DNA from: Gammaproteobacteria bacterium
Lineage (GTDB): Bacteria > Pseudomonadota > Gammaproteobacteria > Arenicellales > JAHEKD01
Direction: 5' to 3'
Length of the DNA: 13,372 nucleotides
Assembly (NCBI GenBank): GCA_024638545.1
Contig: JAHEKD010000001.1
Location: 7,408 to 20,779 of the forward strand
A model generated the notes under the pieces. The model did no database searches. It had not been told where the DNA came from and worked only from the letters and a program-made list of their open reading frames with translations. Shown here piece by piece: positions 7,965 through 13,372 of the stretch. Each line of letters opens with the position of its first letter. Position 1 is the first letter of the stretch. The position numbers and the translations under genes were made by a program.

Positions 7965-8248
7965 AAAATATTTCAGGTTAACGCTGTAATGGAATCAAAA
8001 ATAGAACCAGATTTACGAGCAACAGAGAGCCAGATTTTGCCCAGGGTTTAATTTTGATATCGATAAATAAGCACCGGCAGTTCGAAATCGAGGCTCTAAA
8101 TAGCCCATTAACCTCGAGTAGAGCACAAGAAATGGCGTGACGGGCATTGTTAAATAAACGCAATACAGCAATCATTTTAGACTTGGCTTTGGATCGATGA
8201 CCAAGTGAGAATAAAACCTGGAGTCAACAAGCTGGCAATCATATTCGA

Positions 8249-8254
8249 TATAAT
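8249..8254 (+). promoter_or_regulatory. Candidate -10 element upstream of the crotonase gene
   Basis: A perfect TATAAT occurs about 100 bases before the crotonase start, in the only otherwise featureless part of the divergent intergenic region. No good -35 hexamer lies 16-18 bases upstream, so this is only a candidate promoter. The stretch between it and the gene contains a possible 18-codon leader ORF. Confidence 0.25.
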
Positions 8255-8301
8255 ACAACCATAATGCAGCAGAATGCTTGCCTATTAGGGATACTTAAGT
8301 G

Positions 8302-8358
8302 ATGACGACATGGAAATTCAGTTCTAATAATTTTGAAGCCAAACAACAGACACCATGA
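8302..8358 (+). CDS. Possible 18-codon leader peptide overlapping the crotonase start
   Basis: ATG 8302 opens an 18-codon frame encoding MTTWKFSSNNFEAKQQTP. It ends at TGA 8356-8358, which overlaps the ATG of the downstream crotonase gene as ATGA. The downstream gene has no good ribosome-binding site of its own, so translational coupling through this overlap is possible. The leader's own ribosome-binding site is poor (GGGATACTTAAGTG). The frame is short enough to be chance. Confidence 0.25.
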   Translation: MTTWKFSSNNFEAKQQTP

Positions 8359-9116
8359 TTAAAGTAGAGCAGCAAGATAATATAACCGTCATTCGACTGT
8401 ATCGACCTCCGGCTAATGCAATTAATATTGAATTTTGCTGTCAACTGGAGGATGCCATCAAATCTGAAATCGATTCTGAAAGTAAGGCTATGGTCCTGAC
8501 CGGACAGGGTTCAATATTTTCCGCAGGCGTTGATCTGGTTCAACTTTTGAATGAGGGCGCCGGCTATACAGGCCAATTCTTGCTTAGCCTGGAGCAACTT
8601 ATAGAAACGCTGTTTTTTTGCCCCAAACCTGTTGTAGCCGCCATCAACGGACACGCCATAGCGGGTGGATGCGTCATTGCAAACTGCGCTGACCATCGGT
8701 TAATGGCCCTGGATAGTGGTAAAATCGGGGTGCCTGAAATAAGAGTAGGCGTGCCTTTCCCGGTCGTAATTATGGAGCTGATGCGATCCAAGGTCGATGC
8801 CGGATCTTTTGAGGAAATAGTGCTGGGCGGAGCTACATACACAGCCCAGGCCGCTCTAACGAAAGGTTTAATTGATGAGGCAGTCAGCGCCGAGATATTA
8901 ATGCAAACAGCGCTTGCACGTGCCCAATTGCTGAGCGAGATTTCTCCAGAGCTCTATTCATTTTCAAAGCGCCAGGTACGTCAACCCGTACGTGCGGCGA
9001 TAATTGCACGAAATAAACTCCACCGGGATGATATCAATTCAATCTGGCAGTCATCTCGAACCCGGGAGGCGATTCGTAACTACATGGAAAAAACCTTCAA
9101 AAATCCGGGCGATTAA
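8355..9116 (+). CDS. Enoyl-CoA hydratase/isomerase family (crotonase-fold) protein
   Basis: This 253-residue cytosolic acyl-CoA enzyme has the crotonase fold. The oxyanion-hole segments are clear: FSAGVDL (residues 55-61) and NGHAIAGGC (98-106). Of the two catalytic glutamates of classical enoyl-CoA hydratase (rat Glu144 and Glu164), the second is present as Glu128 in GVPEIRVGVPFP, but the first is replaced by Val107 in AGGCV. This pattern argues against a standard hydratase and fits an enoyl-CoA isomerase or another crotonase-fold activity; which one is inference. The start ATG 8355 lacks a good ribosome-binding site and overlaps a possible leader ORF. No thiolase or acyl-CoA dehydrogenase is adjacent; it is divergent from the TRAP operon and may act on a related organic acid. 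Confidence 0.85.
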   Translation: MIKVEQQDNITVIRLYRPPANAINIEFCCQLEDAIKSEIDSESKAMVLTGQGSIFSAGVDLVQLLNEGAGYTGQFLLSLEQLIETLFFCPKPVVAAINGHAIAGGCVIANCADHRLMALDSGKIGVPEIRVGVPFPVVIMELMRSKVDAGSFEEIVLGGATYTAQAALTKGLIDEAVSAEILMQTALARAQLLSEISPELYSFSKRQVRQPVRAAIIARNKLHRDDINSIWQSSRTREAIRNYMEKTFKNPGD

Positions 9117-9225
9117 TTTTTTCCCGGCTGATTTGTAGGTTAACATTCAGATAGTGCCTAAATTTGAAACCAGCCAGTAACTCAAATTATAACTCCAAGT
9201 CATTGGTTAACGTAAAGGAGCGAAA

Positions 9226-9606
9226 ATGAAATCCATAGTTAAGCGGCTAATCGTATATGCGACAATCATCGTCATGAATTTATCTGTTTTACAGTCTTTA
9301 GCCCATGCCGGGCTGATTGAAACAGATGCGGTAGTCAACGCTGAGAATAGAAGTGTTGCGCTGGATAAAGCCAGGCGCTTCTTAATTCAGGACAGTGTCA
9401 CGACTGCTTTGTTGAGTCTTGGCGTTGACCGACAGGCTGTTTTAAACCGGGTTGCAAAACTTACCGACAGCGAGTTGATCGCGTTGTCTGAAAATATTGA
9501 TTCGGCACCAGCGGGAGCGGGTGTGGTTGAAGTTGTCGGGATTGTATTTATTGTGTTGATCATACTTGAACTCGTCGGTGTTACGGATATTTTCAAGAAG
9601 CTCTGA
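9226..9606 (+). CDS. PA2779-family protein
   Basis: This 126-residue exported protein of the PA2779 family has no known function. It has a signal peptide (residues 1-28, ending LQSLAHA), then a helical middle containing RRFLIQDSVTTALLSLGVDRQAVLNRVAKLTDSEL. The family-typical C-terminus PAGAGVVEVVGIVFIVLIILELVGVTDIF is a single membrane segment preceded by a glycine-rich turn. The start ATG 9226 has the strong site AAAGGAG. The family is nearly always encoded directly before a PA2778-family cysteine peptidase, and the same arrangement is seen here: the next gene's frame starts inside the last 40 bases of this one. A joint role at the membrane with the peptidase is inference from that pairing. 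Confidence 0.85.
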   Translation: MKSIVKRLIVYATIIVMNLSVLQSLAHAGLIETDAVVNAENRSVALDKARRFLIQDSVTTALLSLGVDRQAVLNRVAKLTDSELIALSENIDSAPAGAGVVEVVGIVFIVLIILELVGVTDIFKKL

Positions 9607-10576
9607 TCTAGCTCGGAAAACTGTATACTGCCTTTTCGCTGTCCTGTTTGCCAGTGGCTGTGTTTTAAAGCTAGATCAGCCCGATTTAAATGTTGATCTT
9701 GTAAATTTAAGTTCAACACCATTTTTTCCACAAGATGAGTATCAATGCGGGCCGGCTGCATTATCAACGGTGCTTGTCTCCAGCGGGATTCAGGTTACGC
9801 CAGATGAACTGGTGACGAAGGTATATATCCCAAAAAGAAAGGGCTCCCTGCAGGTTTAGATGATTGCTGCAACCCGTGAGTATGGCCGGATACCCTATGT
9901 TTTGAATCCTGATCTGATTGACATTACGGGTGAGCTGCACCAGGGACGTCCCGTGCTTGTATTACTGGATATCGGATTGCGATTCAAACCTGTCTGGCAC
10001 TATGCCGTTGTTATCGGATACGACCCGGGCACCAAAGAATTAATGCTCAGATCCGGTACCAATGCCCATACACGCTTGAGTGTCAGTGATTTCATGCGAA
10101 GCTGGCGGCGTGCTGATTCATGGGCATTGGTTGCATTGAGGCCCGGTGAGCTTCCAGTTAATGTCGATTTTGATCGTTATTTTCGGGCATTAATTGCGAT
10201 GAATAAAAATTTATCAGCACAAGTTATGCTGGAACATTACCAGAGGGCCAGCCAGCATTTTCCTGACAGGTCTCTCGTATGGTTTGCACTGGGTAATACC
10301 TACCTGCAGCTCAAAAAGCATCAGCAGGCGGTGAGGGCGTATTTGCAGACGCTGAATAATGATCCGGCGCATATTGCAGCCAGGAATAATCTGGCATACA
10401 CCCTGAGCCAGCTATATTGTGATGATCAGGCCCTTGTCCATGCCAATGAAGCCGTGCGTTTGTCCGCAGTCACTGGTGAGTTCGAATTGGAGAGTCTCGA
10501 TACGCAAGCGCAAATAAAGACAAGTATGAATAATGCTCATCACAGCAGCAGGAAATGCACTCTTATGTCTGATTAA
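9566..10576 (+). pseudogene. PA2778-family cysteine peptidase (C39-like, TPR), split by in-frame TAG
   Basis: Two collinear frames, 9566-9859 and 9860-10576, are separated only by TAG 9857-9859 and together encode a complete PA2778-family protein of about 336 residues. The first part has a hydrophobic leader ending in a lipobox-like FASGC (Cys32, with Ala instead of Leu at -3) and the C39-like catalytic cysteine Cys61 in FFPQDEYQCGPAAL. The second carries the catalytic histidine in VWHYAVVIGYD and TPR-like helices (VWFALGNTYLQLKKHQQAVRAY and the following repeat). The break lies in the conserved KGSLQV-x-M stretch, where homologues as I recall them have Glu, so GAG to TAG would be a single change. 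The amber separates Cys from His, so neither half should be active. The TTG start at 9566 is uncertain. Rescue by amber suppression or a sequencing error are alternatives. Confidence 0.8.
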
Positions 10577-10746
10577 CGGGTCTTTTAATGGTTTTTTAAC
10601 CCTGAATCCAGGCGGTATTTGAATGCCAACAGGTTACAATTTCGCACGGAACAATACAAACCCGTAGTGATGTTTTTTGTCCGGCTTGTCTGGATTGAGT
10701 CCCTTTCTCTATCGTATTTGTAAGCGGTATTAACCCGCATTTCTCA

Positions 10747-10990
10747 GTGCGCCGTGAAAGGCGCGTTTTCTCAGTGGGTGAGATTCCCGCCCTGCTACTG
10801 CGACGGTCTCTTGCAACACCCTGTCTGTATTTTACTCGGTCAGGGTCCTCGACACAGTGTCAACCATGCCTGCAGCCCCTATTGTCGTAAAATCCATGCA
10901 GTGCGCATCTTTTAACCGTTTCGCCACCAAGCCGGGTGAAAATGCGGGGATAAGATATTGCTCTGCTGATATTTTTCAGGCAGCTTTTTA
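10747..10990 (+). other. Group II intron-like 5' segment (candidate remnant)
   Basis: From 10747 the sequence begins GTGCGCC-GTGAAA-GGCGC, a GUGYG-type start folding into a short stem, as at the 5' end of many bacterial group II introns. GGGTGAGATTCCC follows, a small stem-loop like the GGTGAAAGTCC element of intron domain I. After that come about 200 bases of stem-rich, non-coding sequence. No reverse transcriptase/maturase ORF and no domain V signature (GAGCCGTATGCG-type stem) is visible anywhere in the window, so if this is an intron it has lost everything after domain I. The 3' limit given is arbitrary. Recognition is by eye only; it could instead be another structured RNA or repeat. Bases 10577-10746 before it show only a short GCGG/CCGC stem at 10724-10738. 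Confidence 0.4.
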
Positions 10991-11082
10991 TTAAGGCCGG
11001 ACAGCCTCTAAAAGTGTTGTGAATTCAGTATGATTCACGCTTGCAGTCCATCCCTGAATCGGGGCCCTGTCTTTTTGTCACG

Positions 11083-11115
11083 CGGGTATCTGGACCGACA
11101 ATACCCGTATTTTTC
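11083..11115 (+). terminator. Candidate intrinsic terminator
   Basis: A 7-bp stem CGGGTAT / ATACCCG at 11083-11089 and 11101-11107 has an 11-base loop and is followed by TATTTTTC on the plus strand. It lies in the gap between the PA2778-type gene and the convergent methyltransferase gene, where a plus-strand terminator is expected. On the minus strand no T-run follows the stem. It is about 500 bases past the peptidase stop, so it may instead end transcription through the intron-like segment. Confidence 0.4.
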
Positions 11116-11189
11116 AATATCACCGTATGCACCGGTGAATAATATATTTTTGCTCAATTACGGGAAAATAAATCTGTTTTTGGTTTTCA

Positions 11190-11897
11190 CTAAAGCACAG
11201 CATAGGCCCAATAATGAGCTGGGCTGTCATCGGTGTATGGCTGGTTTCTGTCAACTTTTAATAACTTGATTATATTTTCGTGCTCAAGTTGGTCGCTGAC
11301 ATGCTGATAATCGGTTGTTTCATAGTAGGCAATTCTTGTGCTGATAATAATGAGGCCGCCCGGTTTCGTCAGATCGATCATTTGATTCAGGGCCCGAGGC
11401 TCAACATGGCCCGGTGTAAACACACCCACGCTGAAACTGCAGTCAAAAGTATTAGCCCAATCTGGATTGATTGGTTTGTTGATATTGATATTGGCGGTCA
11501 GTTTGTTGTAAATGTTCAGCTTTTCTGCTTCCCGCGTCATTTCATACGATAAATCACAGCCATCGATGTTCCTGTATCCATTCCGGTAAAGGGTTTTACC
11601 CATCAACCCGGTGCCACAGCCAACATCCATTATCCTGATCAATTTATCATTAATGTCAAACTTTAAAAAATATGATCCCGTTAATGATGTAAACAATCCA
11701 TAGCTGGTCTCACAGGCAGTATATTTCAGGCCACTTGTGTCGTCATCGTAATCACTGGCCCAGTCTGCGTAAAATTTTTTCAACGCTTCCTTTGAACCAT
11801 CAAGTTCAATGGCCTGTTTAACTTTTGGGTGACGTTTGTGTTTGTTTTCGAGATCGAAAGATTGACTGTCTTTCAGGTGCCTTTTGTCTTTACCCAT
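11190..11897 (-). CDS. Class I SAM-dependent methyltransferase
   Basis: This 235-residue cytosolic methyltransferase has the Rossmann-like fold. Motif I, IMDVGCGTGLMG, is at residues 89-100 and binds S-adenosylmethionine; the acidic residue after strand 2 is Asp115 in GCDLSYEM. FYADWASDYDDD precedes the core, and FDCSFSVGVFTPGHVE and PGGLIIIS follow at the usual motif IV-VI positions. The arrangement recalls METTL27-like (WBSCR27) proteins with a FYxxWAxxYD lead-in, so the substrate is unknown. The N-terminus is highly basic (MGKDKRHLKDSQSF...KHKRHPKVK) with about 35 residues ahead of the domain. The start ATG 11897 has a weak ribosome-binding site. The stop is TAG followed directly by TGA. 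It lies 52 bases downstream of the DUF411 gene on the same strand, so co-transcription with the metal cassette is possible. Confidence 0.82.
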   Translation of the reverse strand: MGKDKRHLKDSQSFDLENKHKRHPKVKQAIELDGSKEALKKFYADWASDYDDDTSGLKYTACETSYGLFTSLTGSYFLKFDINDKLIRIMDVGCGTGLMGKTLYRNGYRNIDGCDLSYEMTREAEKLNIYNKLTANININKPINPDWANTFDCSFSVGVFTPGHVEPRALNQMIDLTKPGGLIIISTRIAYYETTDYQHVSDQLEHENIIKLLKVDRNQPYTDDSPAHYWAYAVL

Positions 11898-11949
11898 AAA
11901 GTGAAATTTCCAGTATGATTACTCAATCGTACAACAGATTGCCGGGCGA

Positions 11950-12396
11950 TTACTGAATTTTTGTAGTGCCGCTGTATTTGGAGCGAGGACGAATATTTTG
12001 CTGCTTATCGAACTCATAAACAATATAAGGCTGCGGTTCGCCTCCCTGTTCCATTCCCAGCGATTCACCCGGCATCCCGGGTACAGCAATGCCCTGAATA
12101 GCCGGCTTCTCTTCTAGCAATTCGTCTATTGCCTGAATCGGCACGTGACCCTCAACGACGTAACCCTCAACAAAGGCGGTGTGGCAGGCACCCAGCTTAG
12201 CGGGTAGTCCTGCATCAAATTTTATTTTATGAATATTTTCAACAGGATGCGTGACGACCTCATGGCCCTGGGCCTCGAGTGCGTCCACCCACTTTTGGCA
12301 ACAACCGCAGTAGGGTGATTTAAAGACCTCGAACTGAGCCGCAGACAGGGACAAACTGAAAGTCAAGGTGGTTATGGTCAGTATTTTTTTCATCAT
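11950..12396 (-). CDS. DUF411 domain protein (periplasmic, probable metal binding)
   Basis: This 148-residue exported protein is dominated by a DUF411 domain. It has a signal peptide over about residues 1-20 (MMKKILTITTLTFSLSLSAA), then FEVFKSPYCGCCQKW with Cys30, Cys32 and Cys33. GACHTAFVEGYVVEGHVP follows with Cys71, His72 and His84, then the family block GIAVPGMPGESLGM with methionines. Cys, His and Met in this pattern suit metal binding, and the family is commonly found with copper or other heavy-metal resistance genes. The start ATG 12396 has no good ribosome-binding site. Instead it overlaps, as ATGA, the TGA that would end the disrupted upstream gene, which implies that translation was once coupled to that gene. 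Expression should come from the MerR-type promoter near 12919-12949. Confidence 0.87.
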   Translation of the reverse strand: MMKKILTITTLTFSLSLSAAQFEVFKSPYCGCCQKWVDALEAQGHEVVTHPVENIHKIKFDAGLPAKLGACHTAFVEGYVVEGHVPIQAIDELLEEKPAIQGIAVPGMPGESLGMEQGGEPQPYIVYEFDKQQNIRPRSKYSGTTKIQ

Positions 12397-12883
12397 AATA
12401 CAGGGTTCTGTAGTTCAGGGTTCATGACTGGTATGCTCATGGGGTGTCCCATGGTATATCCTCTTAAAACATCATTCTTTACTATAAACATCATACTTTA
12501 CTATCTGCTCATGCGTTAGTGTTGCCTTTTGTTGCAAGTGTGTACGTAGATGGACATAACGCAATTGCGAATTATCGTGGCTATTTGCTTCAGTTGCTCA
12601 TACAGATTTATCTGATTAATCTCGCTGTCTGCAAACAGGCGATCCAGAATTTTCTCCTGTTCAACACCTGCTTGTCGAGCCTGATCGCCACTGCTCTCAT
12701 CTGTTAATACATAACTTTCGTTTGGTTGATTTTTTATCGCGTCAATTCCAGCACCATAGTCAGTTCATGGACGTGCTTTGGGCCCGGAAAGTGATTGAGT
12801 TCCGCCGCATTGGCGTGGCCCATACCACTCAGGGAATTCTCAATACCCCACCTCTGAGACGGCTGTATATAGCAACTTCCCAG
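12393..12883 (-). pseudogene. Disrupted small metal-resistance/sensor-like gene (Spy/CpxP-like, PF13801-type)
   Basis: No single long frame exists, but three minus-strand frames read in succession give one recognisable protein. Segment A, ending at TAA 12734-12736, includes MGHANAAELNHFPGPKHV and then HELTMVLELT. Segment B (about 12738 down to the TAA at 12516) contains EQEKILDRLFADSEINQ. Segment C (from about 12567) contains LRYVHLRTHLQQKATLTHEQ and then IVKYDV. If a 19-bp tandem duplication at 12467-12504 is collapsed, C continues into LRGYTMGHPM and ends in a TGA overlapping the DUF411 ATG. The blocks AELNxxPGPxHV, LRYVHL and LRGY, and the 30-residue spacing between the LT and LDRLF blocks, match small heavy-metal sensor-like proteins as I remember them. 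Two 1-nt losses and the duplication therefore explain the breaks. The N-terminus upstream of 12823 is uncertain. Six-frame assignment is strong; the family name is less so. Confidence 0.65.
12467..12504. repeat. 19-bp tandem duplication causing a frameshift
   Basis: Two adjacent 19-bp units, 12467-12485 and 12486-12504, differ at one position (AAACATCATTCTTTACTAT versus A at the tenth base). They lie in the 3' end of the disrupted gene. As 19 is not a multiple of three, the duplication shifts the frame and introduces TGA at 12472-12474. Removing one unit restores a frame running to the DUF411 start. Confidence 0.85.
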
Positions 12884-12894
12884 CTGCCTTTAGT

Positions 12895-12923
12895 TTGCTT
12901 AATATATTTAATGGTTTTATAAT
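12895..12923 (+). promoter_or_regulatory. Sigma70-type promoter of the merR-family gene
   Basis: TTGCTT (12895-12900), a 17-base spacer and a perfect TATAAT (12918-12923) lie upstream of the GTG at 12953. The -10 overlaps the -10 of the divergent leftward promoter, and the operator follows directly, so binding of the regulator should repress its own gene. Confidence 0.65.
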
Positions 12924-12949
12924 AAACCCTGTAAGTATTACAGGGTCAA
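12919..12949 (-). promoter_or_regulatory. MerR-type promoter with 19-bp spacer, reading toward the DUF411 gene
   Basis: On the minus strand, TTGACC (12949-12944) is followed after exactly 19 bases by TATTAT (12924-12919). The over-long spacer is the hallmark of promoters activated by MerR-family proteins through DNA underwinding. The spacer contains the dyad at 12926-12946. Transcription would run left through the disrupted gene into the DUF411 gene. Confidence 0.8.
12926..12946. promoter_or_regulatory. MerR-family operator dyad
   Basis: A perfect inverted repeat with 9-bp arms (ACCCTGTAA and TTACAGGGT) has three central bases. It lies inside the 19-bp spacer of the leftward promoter and immediately downstream of the rightward -10 of the merR-type gene, seven bases before that gene's GTG. 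This is the standard geometry for metal-responsive MerR regulators that activate the target operon and limit their own synthesis. Confidence 0.85.
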
Positions 12950-12952
12950 GCC

Positions 12953-13354
12953 GTGCGAATAGGTGAATTAGCAAATGAGACAGGCACATCTGTCGAATTA
13001 ATCCGTCATTATGAGAAGATCAGTTTATTAAACAAACCGGCAAGAAGTGCCAGTGACCAGCGTATTTACAAAGACTCGCATTTACGGCAGCTTAGAGTCA
13101 TTCGTCAGTTAAGGGCGCTCGATTTTAGCCTGAGAGAAATCAGATTATTGTTTGCATATCAAAATGACCCGCGTCACCATACGAAAAAAGAAGTAAAATC
13201 GCTCGTAAATCAACACGTTATCAAGCTCGATCAGATGCTTAAGAATATCACCAGGACACGAAATTATCTTCTGCAGCTAAAAGAAAAATGCGATGGCAGT
13301 GATGAATCAACGAAGCATTGTCCGATACTTGACGACCTGATTATTAAAGAATAA
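12953..13354 (+). CDS. MerR-family heavy-metal-responsive transcriptional regulator
   Basis: This 133-residue cytosolic dimeric regulator has a GTG start (MRIGELANETGTSVELIRHYEK) and the MerR winged-helix DNA-binding domain over about residues 1-70, including RSASDQRIYKDSHLRQLRVI. A coiled-coil dimerisation helix spans roughly 84-112. The C-terminal metal loop is KCDGSDESTKHCPILDDL, with Cys113 and Cys123. The CPIL end is shared with CueR/CadR/PbrR/ZntR proteins. The helix-start cysteine of divalent-metal sensors (Cys79 of ZntR, in PEHHTC) appears absent: the matching stretch reads PRHHTK. That leans toward a CueR-like monovalent-metal (copper) sensor, which agrees with the DUF411 neighbour, but the loop is two residues longer than CueR's. 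It is divergent from the metal cassette, with operator and promoter in between. Metal identity remains inference. Confidence 0.88.
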   Translation: MRIGELANETGTSVELIRHYEKISLLNKPARSASDQRIYKDSHLRQLRVIRQLRALDFSLREIRLLFAYQNDPRHHTKKEVKSLVNQHVIKLDQMLKNITRTRNYLLQLKEKCDGSDESTKHCPILDDLIIKE

Positions 13355-13372
13355 AGCGGCCAAATCAGTTGA

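Noticed and set aside
7978..8175. 65-codon minus-strand ORF upstream of dctP
   Set aside because: No recognisable motif, atypical composition, no clear ribosome-binding site, and it lies in an AT-rich region upstream of dctP; treated as chance.
1434..9859. TAG reassigned to an amino acid (two in-frame ambers)
   Set aside because: TAG ends the AlaC-like, usp and methyltransferase genes at the expected family positions, so ordinary nonsense mutations explain the split frames more simply.
11030..11269. 79-codon plus-strand ORF overlapping the methyltransferase end
   Set aside because: It overlaps the well-supported minus-strand methyltransferase gene and a terminator-like stem, and has no family signature.
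12399..12406. TACAGGGT near the DUF411 start, resembling a half-site of the MerR dyad
   Set aside because: Only an 8-base half-site without a matching second arm at the right spacing; likely chance or part of the coding sequence of the disrupted gene.
12519..12922. Two plus-strand ORFs (62 and 66 codons) between DUF411 and merR
   Set aside because: They run antisense to the disrupted minus-strand gene, whose three-frame translation is far more protein-like; no ribosome-binding sites or motifs of their own.

Overview
The window (13,372 bp, moderate GC) looks like a proteobacterial chromosome, most likely gammaproteobacterial. The basis is family content: a PA2779/PA2778-type gene pair, an AlaC-type aminotransferase, an AIM24-family protein, and a TRAP transporter followed by a universal-stress gene, as in halophilic Gammaproteobacteria. 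No rRNA, tRNA, CRISPR array or transposase gene was seen.

Layout. (1) Bases 1-605 (+): 3' part of an AIM24/TIGR00266 gene cut by the window edge, followed by what looks like a 25-codon N-terminal stub of an EthD-domain gene (712-789). (2) Bases 876-4101 (-): a DegT/DnrJ/EryC1/StrS aminotransferase, an AlaC-like class I aminotransferase, a small reading frame split by an in-frame amber codon, and a small conserved hypothetical. (3) Bases 4323-7802 (-): a tripartite TRAP transporter operon in the order dctP-dctQ-dctM-usp, the order of teaABCD. A perfect 14-bp-arm hairpin sits between dctP and dctQ, and several dyads lie upstream of dctP. (4) Bases 8355-9116 (+): a crotonase-fold acyl-CoA enzyme lacking one of the two hydratase glutamates. 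(5) Bases 9226-10576 (+): a PA2779-family protein and a PA2778-family C39-like cysteine peptidase with TPRs; the peptidase is interrupted by an in-frame TAG between its catalytic Cys and His. (6) Bases 10577-11189: non-coding, with a stretch resembling the 5' end of a group II intron but no reverse transcriptase and no recognised domain V. (7) Bases 11190-11897 (-): a SAM-dependent methyltransferase. (8) Bases 11950-13354: a metal-response cassette. A merR-type regulator (+) diverges from a leftward promoter whose 19-bp spacer carries a 9+9 bp dyad. That promoter drives a disrupted gene and then a DUF411 gene (-).

The most notable result is the disrupted gene at 12393-12883. It is invisible as a single ORF. 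Read across three frames, the minus strand gives a recognisable small metal-resistance/sensor-type protein whose original stop overlapped the DUF411 start (ATGA). It is broken by two apparent 1-nt shifts and by a 19-bp tandem duplication. With the amber-split peptidase, the amber-split small ORF and the EthD stub, the window shows several decaying genes among intact transport and metabolic genes. TAG ends three intact genes normally (alaC-like, usp, methyltransferase), so code reassignment is not needed to explain the ambers.
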